The translations under genes were made by a program, and so were the position numbers. Shown here piece by piece: positions 48,369 through 60,754 of a stretch of 64,000 nt of DNA. The stretch spans positions 15,834,178-15,898,177 of the forward strand of contig NC_092579.1 of the NCBI RefSeq assembly GCF_037975245.1. Direction: 5' to 3'. Numbering within the stretch: position 1 is the first letter of the stretch; each line of letters starts with the position of its first letter. The notes below the pieces were generated by a model. That model was not told the DNA's origin. It did no database searches and saw only the letters and a program-made list of their open reading frames with translations. Origin of the DNA: Apostichopus japonicus (Eukaryota > Echinodermata > Holothuroidea > Aspidochirotida > Stichopodidae).

Positions 48369-51300
48369 TTATTCTTTGGAATCAATTATACCACCCCCAG
48401 AAATAGCAAATGTTGCTTCATTTTCAGGCATGTCAGGGCTGTGGGAAAAGAAGAAAAAATATGGATAATGGATAAATAATATCAATATATCAGATGAAGC
48501 TATGAAAATAGCTTTCATTTAATGTTTTTTAATTTTGATAACTGGTTGACTGGATCATTTTTTTTTTGTTTTTTGGTATGCTTTTTTTTTACATCAGCAT
48601 TATAAAGTGTTTGCTATGCCATTATCAGACGAGAAAGTTTCAACTTCAAAACTGATGAATGTTCCTCAGTTAAAGCACTAATGCTCAAAGTGCATGTAGG
48701 TAGCAATCACTGACAATCTTTAAACAAAGTGCAACACAAGTGTTTGGCTGCTATCCTTCTTATCTTGACCAACAAAAGTTCTACTCCATAAATAAGCTAG
48801 CCATAAAATCAGTTATGATTACTGTTAGATCTCTTAGCAATCATAAACCAAAAGTACCAAAAAGTTTGATTCTATCTAAAGCACGTTTCTAGTTGCCAAA
48901 TTTACCACACCTGTCTGGTATTACTCAAATTAAGATTGCCAATGTTCAAACTAAGGCATTCATTAGGAATTTACCCACCAAATGATGGTTAATTAGTAAG
49001 CCATTAGAGAAGTTGATTCCATCCTCAAACATTTTTCATAGTGGCTTAGCAGACAAATTTAGAACCTACATGAACATTCAAATTTGTGAAACTTTACTTA
49101 ACTTTTATTTCAAATGAGACTATTGACACAGGTGTTATGAGCAGCTCTTGGTGTATAACAGCATCAAAATCGTAACCAAAGCAGCTAAAATGCTGATCTC
49201 AAAGATCTTGTCAAATGACATATTCATATTCACATATTTCATTGTTAACAATCATTTATTCTGACTATTTGTAAGCCACCAACAAGACAAACAGTGGCTA
49301 CTATTAAGATACTACCAAGGAAAGAGAAAACATGGCAAATGGCTTTAATCAAACAATAAAATTAATTTTTTATTTTCAATATACAAAACATGGAAAATGC
49401 ATAACCTGTCATATATTTTGCCAATTCTGTTTTCTCCTCTTCCTTTTCGTAAGCTTATCCTTGTAGTGGATGCATGAGCTAGAATATGTCCTCCAATGGG
49501 TTTCTTGGGATCAGCTTGAAAACTACAGGACAGAGAGAGAGAGAGAGAGCAATATATGAATGTTTAGTTAAGGATTCCACTAGATTACAGCAGTCATGTT
49601 AATGTCTGCACTTTCTTAGCATCTGTACTAAGATTGCAATGAAAGCTAAGCTTAATATCAAGAAGTGAGAAGTAAAAAAAAATATTGGGATTGGGAAAGG
49701 GGCACAAGTGTGGATTCTTTAGATTTGATGGTTTTTGAAAAACTCAGAAAAGGAGGAACCATCTATTTCAACTTTTAAACAGTCATGTTTAAAGCTGAAA
49801 ATTATGCTGAAAAAATGCTGATATTAGGGATAGGGAAACCCCCAAAATATTATAATATAATATATATATGAACTTTAAAGTTTTTCATTGTTATTAAAAT
49901 AAGACATAGTCGTATTGATTTTTTTGGTTTCAAGGACAGAATATCTTCGCTTAACTCTAAAATGTTGGATTCATGATATAGTTTTATTGCTGAGCTATTT
50001 CCTTACTTTAACTTGGCTAGTTAAAGAAAAGTTTTGAAGAAATATACAAAAAATTATTGAAATTGCACACTTTAACACAGGAAACAGATTTCAGAAAAAC
50101 TCCCTAACAGTATCAAAGTCTTGTACCTATGTAAGAAAATTTATAATGACAATTTTTGTTCTCTTTAAAAACATAATCATAATGTCCCGAGTTCGAGTCA
50201 CTCCAAGATTAATGTATATTGTCCAGTTACAGAGTTGTTGACAAGTAATAATCATGGATGTTAAAATATGAATCTAAGGGACTGACTTCGTCAGCTTGTG
50301 GCTTTGATAAGCCAATGATGGATTCTTCGTGAGTTCCTGCTTGCAGGAAGATCTAAAATACATACATATGTATACATACACCCATACACACATGTTTGTA
50401 TTACATTTAGACCGAGGACCCCATTGTATTTTCCATTGTTCAAATCCACATACCCTAACCTTAACAATACCCATACAATAGAATTCTTCCGAGGACGTGG
50501 TGATTCTTTAGAAATCCCAACCGAGGACCTGGAATTCTTTCGTTCAAGTCCTCGGTCAGAATACAAAACAAACGAACGCATACACACTTACATACCTCAT
50601 TGTGGCTCCTGGATCTGCGGTCATCTGATTGGTCACAAACACTGCAACATTATACTCTAACAGAGAGAATAGAGAGAAAACATGTTCAAACAAGACCCCA
50701 AAACAGAAAAGAATATTTAAATTATAAAGAAACTGGTATGTTTTTCCTGGAAAGAATAGTGGGTTAGTTTCATTTGTTTCTCTTCTTGCTTTATGGTCAG
50801 GAATATTCTGTTACCGAAGATCTTTTCCATCAAAAATTAGAATACAAAATGTACATCCAAGCACTACATTAACTCCATATCCGGGACAGATTTATGTTTA
50901 GACCACATGCTGATATTACAGAGGAAACCACTCCATGATCATTAATATCTTTAATGTCTTCCACTAACCTTCTGATATCTTTTGCAGTTTTGAGAGCATC
51001 TGAGCCAGTTTTTGTTGTCTGTCTGCGAGCTCTCCTCTGCCACTGTAATCTACTCTGAACAGTGCCATGATGGAGTCAATGATCTAACAAAGATTATAAA
51101 GGACAGTAAATTAACAGCTATAATTGGTAGGTCTGTTTGAAAAAGTGGTGCGTGCAATCAGAAATGATAAATAATTATTATCCACAACACATATTTAATT
51201 TTTTAAATAAAATTTAAGTTGCATTGGAATTGACAAGGATGGAGATTTAGGAGACAATCAGAAGCGATATGCATTAGTCTCAAAAGTTGCATACCAAAAA

Positions 51301-52274
51301 TAACATAGCTGAAAGATCAAAGGCAAAGATCCTGTTTATCATCATGACACTGATTTCATATAAAGTAACAAAAATGTAAAAAATGTGAAAACTAACCAAT
51401 AGCTTAAATACTCCTGCCTCTTCATGGAATTTGGCTGCAGCATAATCCAACAATTCTAACTGGTGTTCACCTGTTACATGTAATAGAACATCAATCATGA
51501 ATCAAACATGAATCAAACAAATAATAATTGCTAAACGTCCTTCCAAATGTGGTTAATATTACAACTGGTTTGTAAATCGTTGTGTGCATAATCCATCTAC
51601 AATAAGCCAATACTTAACTATGGATGAATATATTTTCCCAGCTGGTTACCAAGTCATGATGGTAAACCTATTTCTACCACTACCATTACAGTAGTCAAAT
51701 ATTAAATATTGATGTGTCTTTGCAGCAGAGTCTGTTCTTGCCCCACTGAGCAACCAAGACCGGTAATGAATATTAGAACATTAGAGAGATGGAATATATT
51801 TGTTACAATTAAATTAAGAAATCTCAAGAAATTACCCTTGTTAGGTATATGATGGACAGTTGAAATAATGAGACAATATTTCAGCCCATGATTTCATTCG
51901 TTAAAGCTCCAGCAGTATCATGTTTACGAAAGTTTTGTTATAAATTTACCAGGTCACGTTAAGCTATTCCTGTGTGTACAACAATGTAGATCTATGCTGA
52001 ATTGCTCCAGTAAATTGTTTAAAGATTTCAACCAATTGAAACAAGATATAATAGCATGATATATTATAACATGATATATTTACTTGTGTAAGCCCTTGCA
52101 TACAAGACATTATCAAGCATTGCATTGTGATCCAAGTTAAAACGATCTGCAATATCCCTCAGTCGATCTGGACGGCTGGACAAAAGTTTAAGGAAAATCA
52201 ATATTTTTTAAGTGGATACACTTCAATTTTACAACTCTATTATATATATCTATATATATCTATATATCTATATG

Positions 52275-52319
<45 letters not shown>

Positions 52320-55300
52320 ATATATATCTATATATACAAATATATATATAATTGAAAACATAATGAGCAGGAAAATCCAGAACAGTGAAAAAACTTCCAG
52401 CCTCCACCAGGATTCAAACCCGGGCCTAGCTCCCGCTTTGTACCAGGACACCCTAACCAACTAGGCTATGGACGCTGCTTGTATGTCCAGAGGTTTGAAA
52501 CCGGTAAGGACGTTATTTCAATGTAGGCGCTTGACACCTGTATCGAACAATACTAGTTCTGTTTTTGGTGACATATTTTTGCCTTACTCTTGAGATCAAA
52601 CATGATGCTAACCAACTCCAAAATCATTTGTGATTCCTAAAGCCGGATCTCTGCCATTAGCCCACTTTATTCGCTTCTTTGAAATTGGCAGTAATAGTTC
52701 ACAATGAAGAAATTATAAACAAGGACAATATTTTTATCAAAATATATGCAGAGAATATTTTAGCCTTGGACGAGGAGAATGTGAAGATGGGAAAATCTAC
52801 CATGAGGTTATGAATGACTGAATGTGATCATATGTATTATAATATCATTAGAATGTATTCCAGATTAATCATTCACACATACAACACACCACTGATAGCA
52901 AAAACGTAACCAACAACAATAAGCATCTAATTGGAGTTGATTAACTTCACATACTTGCAATTTGGTAGTGTGGAAAATAACAATTTATATGAAAAATATC
53001 AGCCCCTCTTAGACTCCATACGGGAAGCATCATGTTGTACATCTACTGTCAGCATCACCCAACCCAGTCTAGGAAATGAAACGACTTCTTTTATTTGATA
53101 GATCGCAGTTATAGGTAGCATTTATACTTGTTTTAGTATTCTTGATGGCTACATGCAGACTAGCAATAGGAATATGTTTGAATGGGCCATGATAGCCAGG
53201 CTTGTACGGAGGGGAGATGAGAGGGTGAGGAATAAAATTATGCCTACATTTTTGGGGGGATCTCTTGGTACTTTGATATGCAAATCTCATAAAACTCTGA
53301 CCTCGGGAGGATAAAATGTAAATCATCATATGTTTAAGAAAGGATACAACGTGTTCTCTGTGTCAATGAAGATAATTTTGCCTCCTGGATAATCATTAGC
53401 CCCTGGTAGTTGAGTAGTTACACAGAGAGTATGGGAGAGCTGAGTTTTACCAGTCCTGAACTCTGAGAATTGATTATAAAGTCAAATATAATTTAACCAC
53501 TTTGTTTGACATTCATACATATTTAGTTAATATGATATGTAAAAAATAAATACAGCAAATACCAAATAAAATGCACATCTTTTTGTAAGTAGGAAAGAAA
53601 GCACAGGTGACCAATCAATGTGATAGTAACCACATGAAAACTTCCAAGAGAGATGGAATGCAACATCCCAAAGCTCATCTTAAAATAGTTTCATTGAATC
53701 AATCAGTATTTTCCAAAATCACATGTTAATTATGCATTACTTAAAGCATTAATGTTATGGAAAACATTCAATCTCCATCTTTTTGTTTTATATCCACACA
53801 AAAAAAAAATTAGATGATAGTCAATTGTACATTCTGCTCTGAAAGCATTTAAACAATGTTTACCAACATTACTATATGAACATAGTAAACAAGACACAAC
53901 TTTTTAACAAAGTAAAATACATGGATAACAAAGATGATTACATTATCTCAGTGGAATGGCAGTACATGCTGTCAACCACCCCATAAGATAAAATAGGACA
54001 AATGCAGGAATAACAATGTGAAAAAATGGGACAAAAATGGAAAGTTAGGACTTGAAAAACAACAATGGAGGCTGAGGCTCATCATGGATAAACAAACTCT
54101 AAACAGTAAATGTTATTGACAACATAGGCCTGACGCAGTTTTCATGCAACCTTAGTTGGTACATGAGATGCCACAAAAACTAAATTTAATGGTTTGCATA
54201 TATATGTTCAGGTGATAAGTACACTTTTGAAGTAATTTGATGCAGCTTTTCAATCATGCATTACAAAGCAATTATCAACCGAAGCATAAAGTAGGTATTT
54301 TTTAATGAAGAAGTAGGAAAACTTAGGATGGACAGCAAAGAAGACAGCAAAAAGGAGGGAAAACAGGACTGTTGAACATCTTGCGGAATGTTAATAATTT
54401 CAGTAAATTAAATTGTTTTGCAATGGAAATGCTGTACCTTTATGCTTTTAACTTATTACAATTACAATCCATGAAGATAAAGTTTGTAGTGGGTATTAAA
54501 TTCTCTAAAACCATAGCTTAACTGTCACTGTCTCAAAGAACATGACAAAACTGTAATTTAATTGTTTTATGCCCACTACATACTTTTGTCATATATATCT
54601 ACATATAAGACCATAAATGAACTTCCAGTGTATGTTTTATTACTTCTTACCTCCAAATGCCTCTGTTATGGCCATACTTTCAATACCTCCACCAAGAAGT
54701 TTACTGAAACAAATAGAAAATGGAAGTGATTTCAAGGAATTGTCTGTGGAAGATAGTACACTGTACTAATCCCTAAGCAGGCATTTCTCTACAGTGTAAA
54801 ATTAGAGGTTATCATTGAATCCTGGAAGAAGTTTGTTTGTAAACAATTAATAGTGTACATTATCAAATTTTTCATTGAAGAAAAAGGGTCAAAGAAAATG
54901 ACTGTACTCCTAATAATTAACTACATGTGACAGAAGGCATTGTCTTGTTGTAGGATTTATCTGACAACTATGTAACTTTTGCTCTGACAGGGTAACAAAT
55001 TTTATATATAAACAATTTTCTATTTCATTAGCTGATGACTTAACAGGGAATAATTTATCAGATCCAAGACCAAATTTAAATTTATACTCACTCAAGCTCT
55101 GTGCTCCCAGTTGTAATTCTAAAGCAACTTTTCCTTTTGACAGCGTAGCTGAGTGCCGTTACAAATCCATGATCCTACAAAATGAATGACAAGACAAACT
55201 TTGTAAAGAAATAAAACTGACTTAATAGCTATTCAGGTAGAACTCCCTGTCTAATGTAATCAGTGTGCTACAATAAATAAAGTTGAATTAGATTACCTTA

Positions 55301-58255
55301 TACATAATTTTGATCACAAAAACACAATGAGTTGCAACCAAAATTTAATGTAATAGAAATATAACAACATATAATATTTGACTGTATTTCTACCATATCT
55401 GATTCATCCAGATGATGGATCAGCCGATATAGACTATTTTACCTCCAGCTTTGCTGCAGCTTCCTTGATCTTTTCCATCTTAGCTTCTGATATTCCTTTT
55501 ATATCACACATCCTCTTTCTTGTTGTCATTTGAATACCCTGAGGAACAACAAAACAACACAAACGTAACAACAAAACAACAAGAGTTACAATTAACCTAC
55601 CCAACATGCATGAGGAACCCAAATGGTTAATTAAAAACAAGTTCTGTAAAAAAAATTGCCTAATAAAAGTGATGTAAATGCCACACACAAAACATCCTTG
55701 TGCTACATGTCATGTAATATTTCTTCATAGGATAGAACCCGTCGAAGCCCTCTTCTTCGCAAGTTATAATGGTGATGTACAATTGTCATAGGTTTGATTT
55801 TAACATGTCGTATGCCATCATCGACGAGTTCGGCAGATGACAGTCCTGCCCATAAAATAATATTGTCGACCCATCGAAGAATAGGTCTGCCAGGGCCCTG
55901 ACAAGTACCGGCTACAATAACTGAATAATTTTGATCTTAGACCAATGATATCTCTGATGGGCCCCAAATGTTTTGGCCTAATATAGTATTCTTATCCAAT
56001 TGTACATTCAATATAGAGACACTGTTGTGTGGTGTTAATTGTACATTCAATTTAAAGACACTGTTGCGTGGTATCGTGTTTCAAGTTTGGCTGACAAGAG
56101 TCAACAGAAACAAGAATGACAGTTTTCTGAACTACTATTTTAATGTTAGATGTTAAAAACCATACCATACAGTAGTTATGTCCTTGTGGTGTCAAATGGG
56201 CTAGCTAATTCCGACAAAATATTTATTTGCTCACTCCTACACAACTCAATTTCAATAGAAAAATCATACATAATATTCATTAGAAAGCAACAAGTTGTGA
56301 TTTTGAAGTATTTTTGCAAGTTGTCCTTTTTGATTTTCCAAAGAACAAAGTAGGTTGCAAGCCCAACAAAGAATGGAAGTCCTGACTAATGTGGAAGTAA
56401 AAACGAAACTTACCTTAATGGTACATATACCTGCCGTCTTCAGTTTCTTGATGTCAGCAACATTCTGTGCAAGGTAAGAAGGGTGTTAACTTGGATCATA
56501 TCCAGGATAAAGTAGGAGCTAAGTATTTAAAAGAGGGAACAGGATGGATATTTAGTCCCCATCAAAGACCCTATGCATGTAACAAAAAGGTAAACACAGA
56601 AACCTTTTATCCTGTTGCTATTCTTGAAGTTAAAATAACTGTCTTTAATAAAACCAAATCATTCATTTGTTACTTGACCATCTATTAGACAGAAAGTTGT
56701 CATTATTTCCAGAAATGTCATTATTAAACTTGATTTTCATTCATTCCAGATCTTAGGAAATGTTTATCAAATGCAATAAAATTTAGTTATTTAACTTCTC
56801 AACAATATAAGCTGATATTTAAGAATTAGATTATGCCCATCATTACACTATATACTTAATAGGCTGGTCCTCATTCATCAGTTAATGACAAATTTATCGC
56901 TGGGGGGCTGGATTACTCTCTTTAGTTACATACCATTTAATCACCTCTAACTATGGATTGTATACTTGTAAATTGATGCTACTTACAATACCATGGTTTT
57001 GTAGAAGGTCTATATCTTGGAAGAATGACTCCTGTTGGTAGAAAAAAGGAAAATAGTTTTTCATCTCAATTATACAAATGGACTAAACCACCAAGGCAAA
57101 TTAAATACCAGTAGGTTGGTTTACTTTTACCAATTTTCTTCAACATTGTGATTTGTATGTTTTCAACAAGTTTTGTAGATACTATGAAGTATCAAGAAAC
57201 TGAACTTGAGACATTAGATATATGTTAATTCAACATAATTTCTTTCAAAACAAGAGTAACATCTTCCAGTAAGTTTTCTGTGGTAGATTTACAAATAAAT
57301 GTGCATGACAATAATCTTCATTTGACAGAGGATGTGATCATACAGTATAAACTGTGGGAGTATTCCTTTTGTGAAAGTTTGGTAAAGAAAATGTACAAAC
57401 ATGTGCTTTAGATATGAAAACAAAAAACAGAACATGACCCATTTTCCATTAAATCGACAAAGGCTACCCACCTTTTAACACACTGACATTGGATATACGT
57501 AAATAAACATCCAATATTACTTGGTAAACAGAATAACAGTTATCAAGATATGTTGCATACAGCTAAACAGTAAATGTGACAGACCAACCTTTTAACAATT
57601 TTAAATTATAAAAAGTGAATGAATTCCTATACAAAACTAAAAAAACCATACCAAGAAACCATACACAATATTTATCTTTCTTCAAGCTATAAATAATTTC
57701 ATGACCACTTACACATAGCTCAATTTTAATATTTAAAACGGTTTGCTTTCAGAGGAAAATTTAACAGTGGCGTAGGAAGGTACTTTTGAGTGGGGGGGGG
57801 GCTGAAGACTGAAGGCCAGCCTGGGGGAGGGGTCTAAGGGGAGGGGGTATCCCCCTCCCCTTTTGATTTTTTTTGCATTTCCAGGTGGCCTCAGATGCAA
57901 TTTGGTGCAATATAGCACACTAACACCCACTCATTTTGTAAAGAATTTTGCATTTTCACCCCTTCTTAGATGCAATTTGGTGCTTCAAATGAGATTTTTT
58001 TCTCATTTGGAAATGAAAAAGGGGTTTTCTGACTTGCGGAGCAGGGGCGTGGAACGATACTTCCGCCCCCCCCATATTTTTCACTCGGGGGCTGGCGCCC
58101 CCCAGCCCCCCGGTTCCTACGCCCTTGAAATTTAATGTTATGTGAAGCTGCACTTTGTGTTAAGTTACATTAAAACTTGATTATGAACAACTTACTTCTT
58201 CATCCAAATCTTCAACTTCATCATCTTCTAGCATTTGATCACTTCTTTCCATCAT
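48369..58255 (-). CDS. DMC1: DMC1 meiotic recombinase, 13 coding exons, 343 residues
   Basis: Minus-strand coding exons: 58196-58255, 56987-57031, 56414-56464, 55443-55538, 55092-55174, 54651-54703, 53348-53462, 52084-52175, 51397-51470, 50969-51083, 50596-50656, 49406-49522, 48369-48438. The phases agree, giving 343 residues and TAA (human DMC1 has 340). N-terminal helix-hairpin part: [13 protein letters not shown] and [17 protein letters not shown]. Walker A GEFRTGKT is at 129-136 and Walker B LLIIDS ends near 227. MTADPGATM and [18 protein letters not shown] form the loop and ATP-cap regions; the C terminus is [13 protein letters not shown]1 rather than RAD51 is shown by IDTENTF (RAD51 has EGTF), [13 protein letters not shown] and [12 protein letters not shown]. 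As an octameric filament on single-stranded DNA it drives interhomolog strand exchange in meiosis. Three donors are weak (GTAAAA, GTATCC, GTTATG). The start is the first of two adjacent ATGs. Confidence 0.97.
49532..49549. repeat. (GA)n microsatellite
   Basis: Eighteen bases of GA repeat next to the splice acceptor of the penultimate DMC1 exon (49,522). On the minus strand it appears as a TC run upstream of the CTGTAG acceptor, so it may supply the polypyrimidine tract. Confidence 0.85.
50170..50360 (+). mobile_element. SINE-like fragment shared with 30,883
   Basis: GTTCGAGTCACTCCAAGATT resembles a pol III B box and start. GTCCAGTTACAGAGTTGTTG matches the copy in SUN intron 6. It then runs into TTCGTGAGTTCCTGCTTGCA and on to about 50,360. 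It lies in the DMC1 intron between coding exons 11 and 12, opposite in sense to the gene. Confidence 0.55.
52240..52480 (-). mobile_element. tRNA-derived SINE with (TA)n tail in DMC1 intron 7
   Basis: Minus strand: A box TAGCCTAGTTGGTTAGGGTG (about 52,449-52,468) and B box GGTTTGAATCC (52,410-52,420), about 30 bases apart as in tRNA genes. A short body follows, then an AT microsatellite tail at 52,240-52,351. A real tRNA gene is unlikely because the acceptor stem does not close and the body continues past the tRNA-like part. Same sense as DMC1, between coding exons 7 and 8. Confidence 0.75.
55975..56075. repeat. Two-copy 54-base-type tandem duplication, DMC1 intron 3
   Basis: The block AATTGTACATTCAATATAGA plus GACACTGTTGTGTGGT is followed directly by a second, slightly diverged copy (AATTGTACATTCAATTTAAA plus GACACTGTTGCGTGGT). 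The true period is near 39 bases. No function visible. Confidence 0.75.
57767..58125. mobile_element. Putative nonautonomous element with GGCGTAGGAA inverted ends, DMC1 intron 1
   Basis: The left end is GGCGTAGGAAGG (57,769-57,780) and the right end TTCCTACGCC (58,114-58,123) is its reverse complement over 10 bases. Internally, poly-G and poly-C tracts mirror each other (57,792-57,801 and about 58,066-58,073). Two copies of AGATGCAATTTGGTGC lie near 57,893 and 57,968. It has no transposase. No clear target-site duplication was seen. It ends 70 bases from the first DMC1 coding exon. Confidence 0.55.
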
Positions 58256-59818
58256 TTTATCAACTAAGGGCAATGATTTTGTAAATCAATATTTGTGTCA
58301 GCCTGCAAGAAGTCAATGAGTGCATTAATTTTTTCCTGACAAGGTGACTTTACAACTACAATGACATAGGAATAGTCTAAATTAAGAATGTATCACTTAT
58401 ACTGCAGTGTAGCATAGGTTATCCATTATTAGGCTAGTTGTGCAGGTACACCAATGTCTAAAAGCACATGTTCAACCATGCTTAAAATAATTATATCCTT
58501 GGGTGAACTTCAAAGTAGCCTACTCAGGTAAGTTCCAGCAAGGGTACGCACATTATTATCATTATTTGGGTGGGGGAGGGGGGGATGGGGCATGGGCAGA
58601 GGATAAAGAAACATGGAAAAGCAGAGAATGAACTTCTTTCCAATTCCATGAACGAAATTAGAGCCCCCTCCCTGCCCCAATCTACTTGTACTACACTAAG
58701 TTACTAGTAATACACTAAGCCTACATTTATAAAAGTAACAATATCAATACATCTAACTTTCTAACCTTGCACTAATGAGTAATCGTTCTAGCCTAATTTT
58801 TTTCAGTCACAAGAGCTACAGCCTAAGTTAGGTCTATTATATCGGACTAAATGTACGACTACAATGCATGTTGTTTTTGATAATTAATAAAAAATCTGTG
58901 CCTACAGTAACATTCTTTAAATATACTCCAACTCCAAGTTTACAGCCTAGGCTAGTCCTATGCTTAGGTTACATTAAACTAAAGCCTGGCTACACTAGAC
59001 TGCGGTGACAGGTTGGGATTGAGTGTGCACACATTTTTTAATGATTTGTCTCACTTAAAGTTGTACTTTTATTTCGTTGTTAGCAGGAAATATTCCCTTG
59101 GCTTTGATGCCTTGCGTATAACTACGCTAGCTCGGTCTACTTTCAAAATGTATGGACACTGGTCAACGAGCGATCTTGATTCCGCAGTCACAATACAGTC
59201 ATCGGTACGGTGACGTAATAGCAGACGATAACATTGTACCTATATACATATAGGTACATGCCTGTGATAACTGATTAATTTTTGGTTTCCACCCTCGGCG
59301 CCAAATTTATGACAACATACGAGGGCGCTGTGTATGAATTTCATAGACGGCTCTGATTTCAAAGTCATGTTTGACCAGCCACTCTGCGATGTTCTATATC
59401 ACAGACATGCAGTCCTGAATAATACACTAGAGCACTGACGATGTAAAACTTACAGGCATCACTTGAGTTCATATATGATGTGAACATAAACGATGACTTT
59501 GAGGTTAAAAATCAGTTTAATGTGTTAAATAATTTTATCTGACGTCATTTAGTCAAGAAAATTCATGGGTTTTTTCTATTACACTTTCCACCAATAATGA
59601 AAATCTTAATTAAATGCTGAAAAACTAAAAAAAAAATAATAGTAATAGTAATACCAAATAAATAATAAAAGTCAAAAACAAATAATAAAAGAAAAAGGAG
59701 AAAACTTATAAATGCGGTGCAGTATATATTTCATTAAGGCATAATTTCCACTTAGTGCCAAAATAACTAACCGTTTTGACCATCACAAAGTAATAAATAA
59801 GCAGGCAACTTACGCTGT

Positions 59819-59820
<2 letters not shown>
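58256..59820. other. Upstream region of DMC1
   Basis: Expected to hold the DMC1 5' UTR and promoter. A CTTGCAG acceptor-like string on the minus strand near 58,300 may start the exon that contains the ATG. Candidate sites are TGACGTAA (59,211-59,218, CRE/ATF-like) and GGCGCCAAA (59,297-59,305, E2F-like). Both are short and unproven. No other gene was recognised. Confidence 0.4.

Positions 59821-59894
<74 letters not shown>
59821..59894. repeat. (AT)37 microsatellite
   Basis: A perfect AT dinucleotide run of about 74 bases, the longest simple repeat of the window. It lies 38 bases left of the inverted DMC1 exon 3 copy, so it may mark a breakage or insertion point. Confidence 0.98.
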
Positions 59895-59897
<3 letters not shown>

Positions 59898-59931
59898 TGC
59901 ACCCAACTTAAATAAATATAGTGAATTATTT

Positions 59932-60041
59932 ATGTTGCTGACATCAAGAAACTGAAGACAGCAGGTATATGTACCATTAAGGTAAGTTTCGTTGTAACTT
60001 CCACATTAGTCTGGACTTCCATTCTTAGTTGAGCTGGCAAC
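59932..60041 (+). pseudogene. Inverted partial duplicate of DMC1 exon 3 with intron 3 start
   Basis: 110 bases on the plus strand match the minus strand of 56,354-56,463 with about seven substitutions and no gaps. The exon part (from ATGTTGCTGACATCAAGAAA to ACCATTAAG) has a single synonymous change, and the donor GTAAGTTTCG is retained. Similarity begins essentially at the first base of the exon, so the splice acceptor is missing. It lies about 1.7 kb upstream of the DMC1 start codon in opposite orientation. It cannot act as an exon of DMC1 itself. Confidence 0.95.
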
Positions 60042-60754
60042 GTACCTGCTCTATCGCCACAAATTAGTTTGCAGTCACCCCCCCCCCCCACCCACACACA
60101 CACACAATAACAAAGACAAAAACATCATAACAACAAAACGGGCTTACTCCCTCCTTTCCCTTTATTACTGAATAGAGCAAACATTTGTGAAGCCCTTCTT
60201 CAGTCTGATATAGTCACGTATAGACATGTTATTACCAATATCAATCGGATAAGCTATTGAATACAGCCGTCTGTTGTGATGAATCAGACAACAAACAAAG
60301 GTTGACCTAGCTTGAGGTCACTGTCATCGTGGAAAAACATGCAGTCTGGCACGTACCATTAAGGAAGTGACGTTAAGTTCTATTAAGGTGTTAAGGTAAA
60401 TAACAACTATGCATAAATGTAAAATTTTCCAAACCTTAATAGATAATATGTCTTAATTAAATTCTACGTCTACAATATACAATTGTACGGTTTACTGCAA
60501 ACAAATAATACCCGAGAGAGCAAATGCTGCATCTCTATCGTTTTGGAAAACAAGGCACGGGTACAAAGGTCATTGTCGATGGTCGGGTCTATTTACATAC
60601 CACATCACGTCGAAAACAACAACTGTGTTTTGCATTGCTCTGCCCATCTCGTTGTGTGTTTGTCATCATATTGCACGCCGCACACAGAGTGTGTACTTCA
60701 AACTACAAAAACTGCTTCTGTATTGCTCATCAGGGTCTTTTTGCCAGCTTTTAG
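60042..60754. other. Right-flank region, no gene assigned
   Basis: Contains a poly-C/(CA) tract at 60,078-60,110. A 130-codon frame at 60,483-60,875 has no recognisable motif and is poorly supported. Confidence 0.4.

Noticed and set aside
52400-52475. Functional tRNA gene
   Set aside because: A and B boxes are present but the acceptor stem does not pair and the sequence continues into a SINE-like body and TA tail.
48369-58255. RAD51 instead of DMC1
   Set aside because: Diagnostic residues favour DMC1: IDTENTF rather than [28 protein letters not shown] and the [11 protein letters not shown] terminus, with a DMC1-like N terminus.
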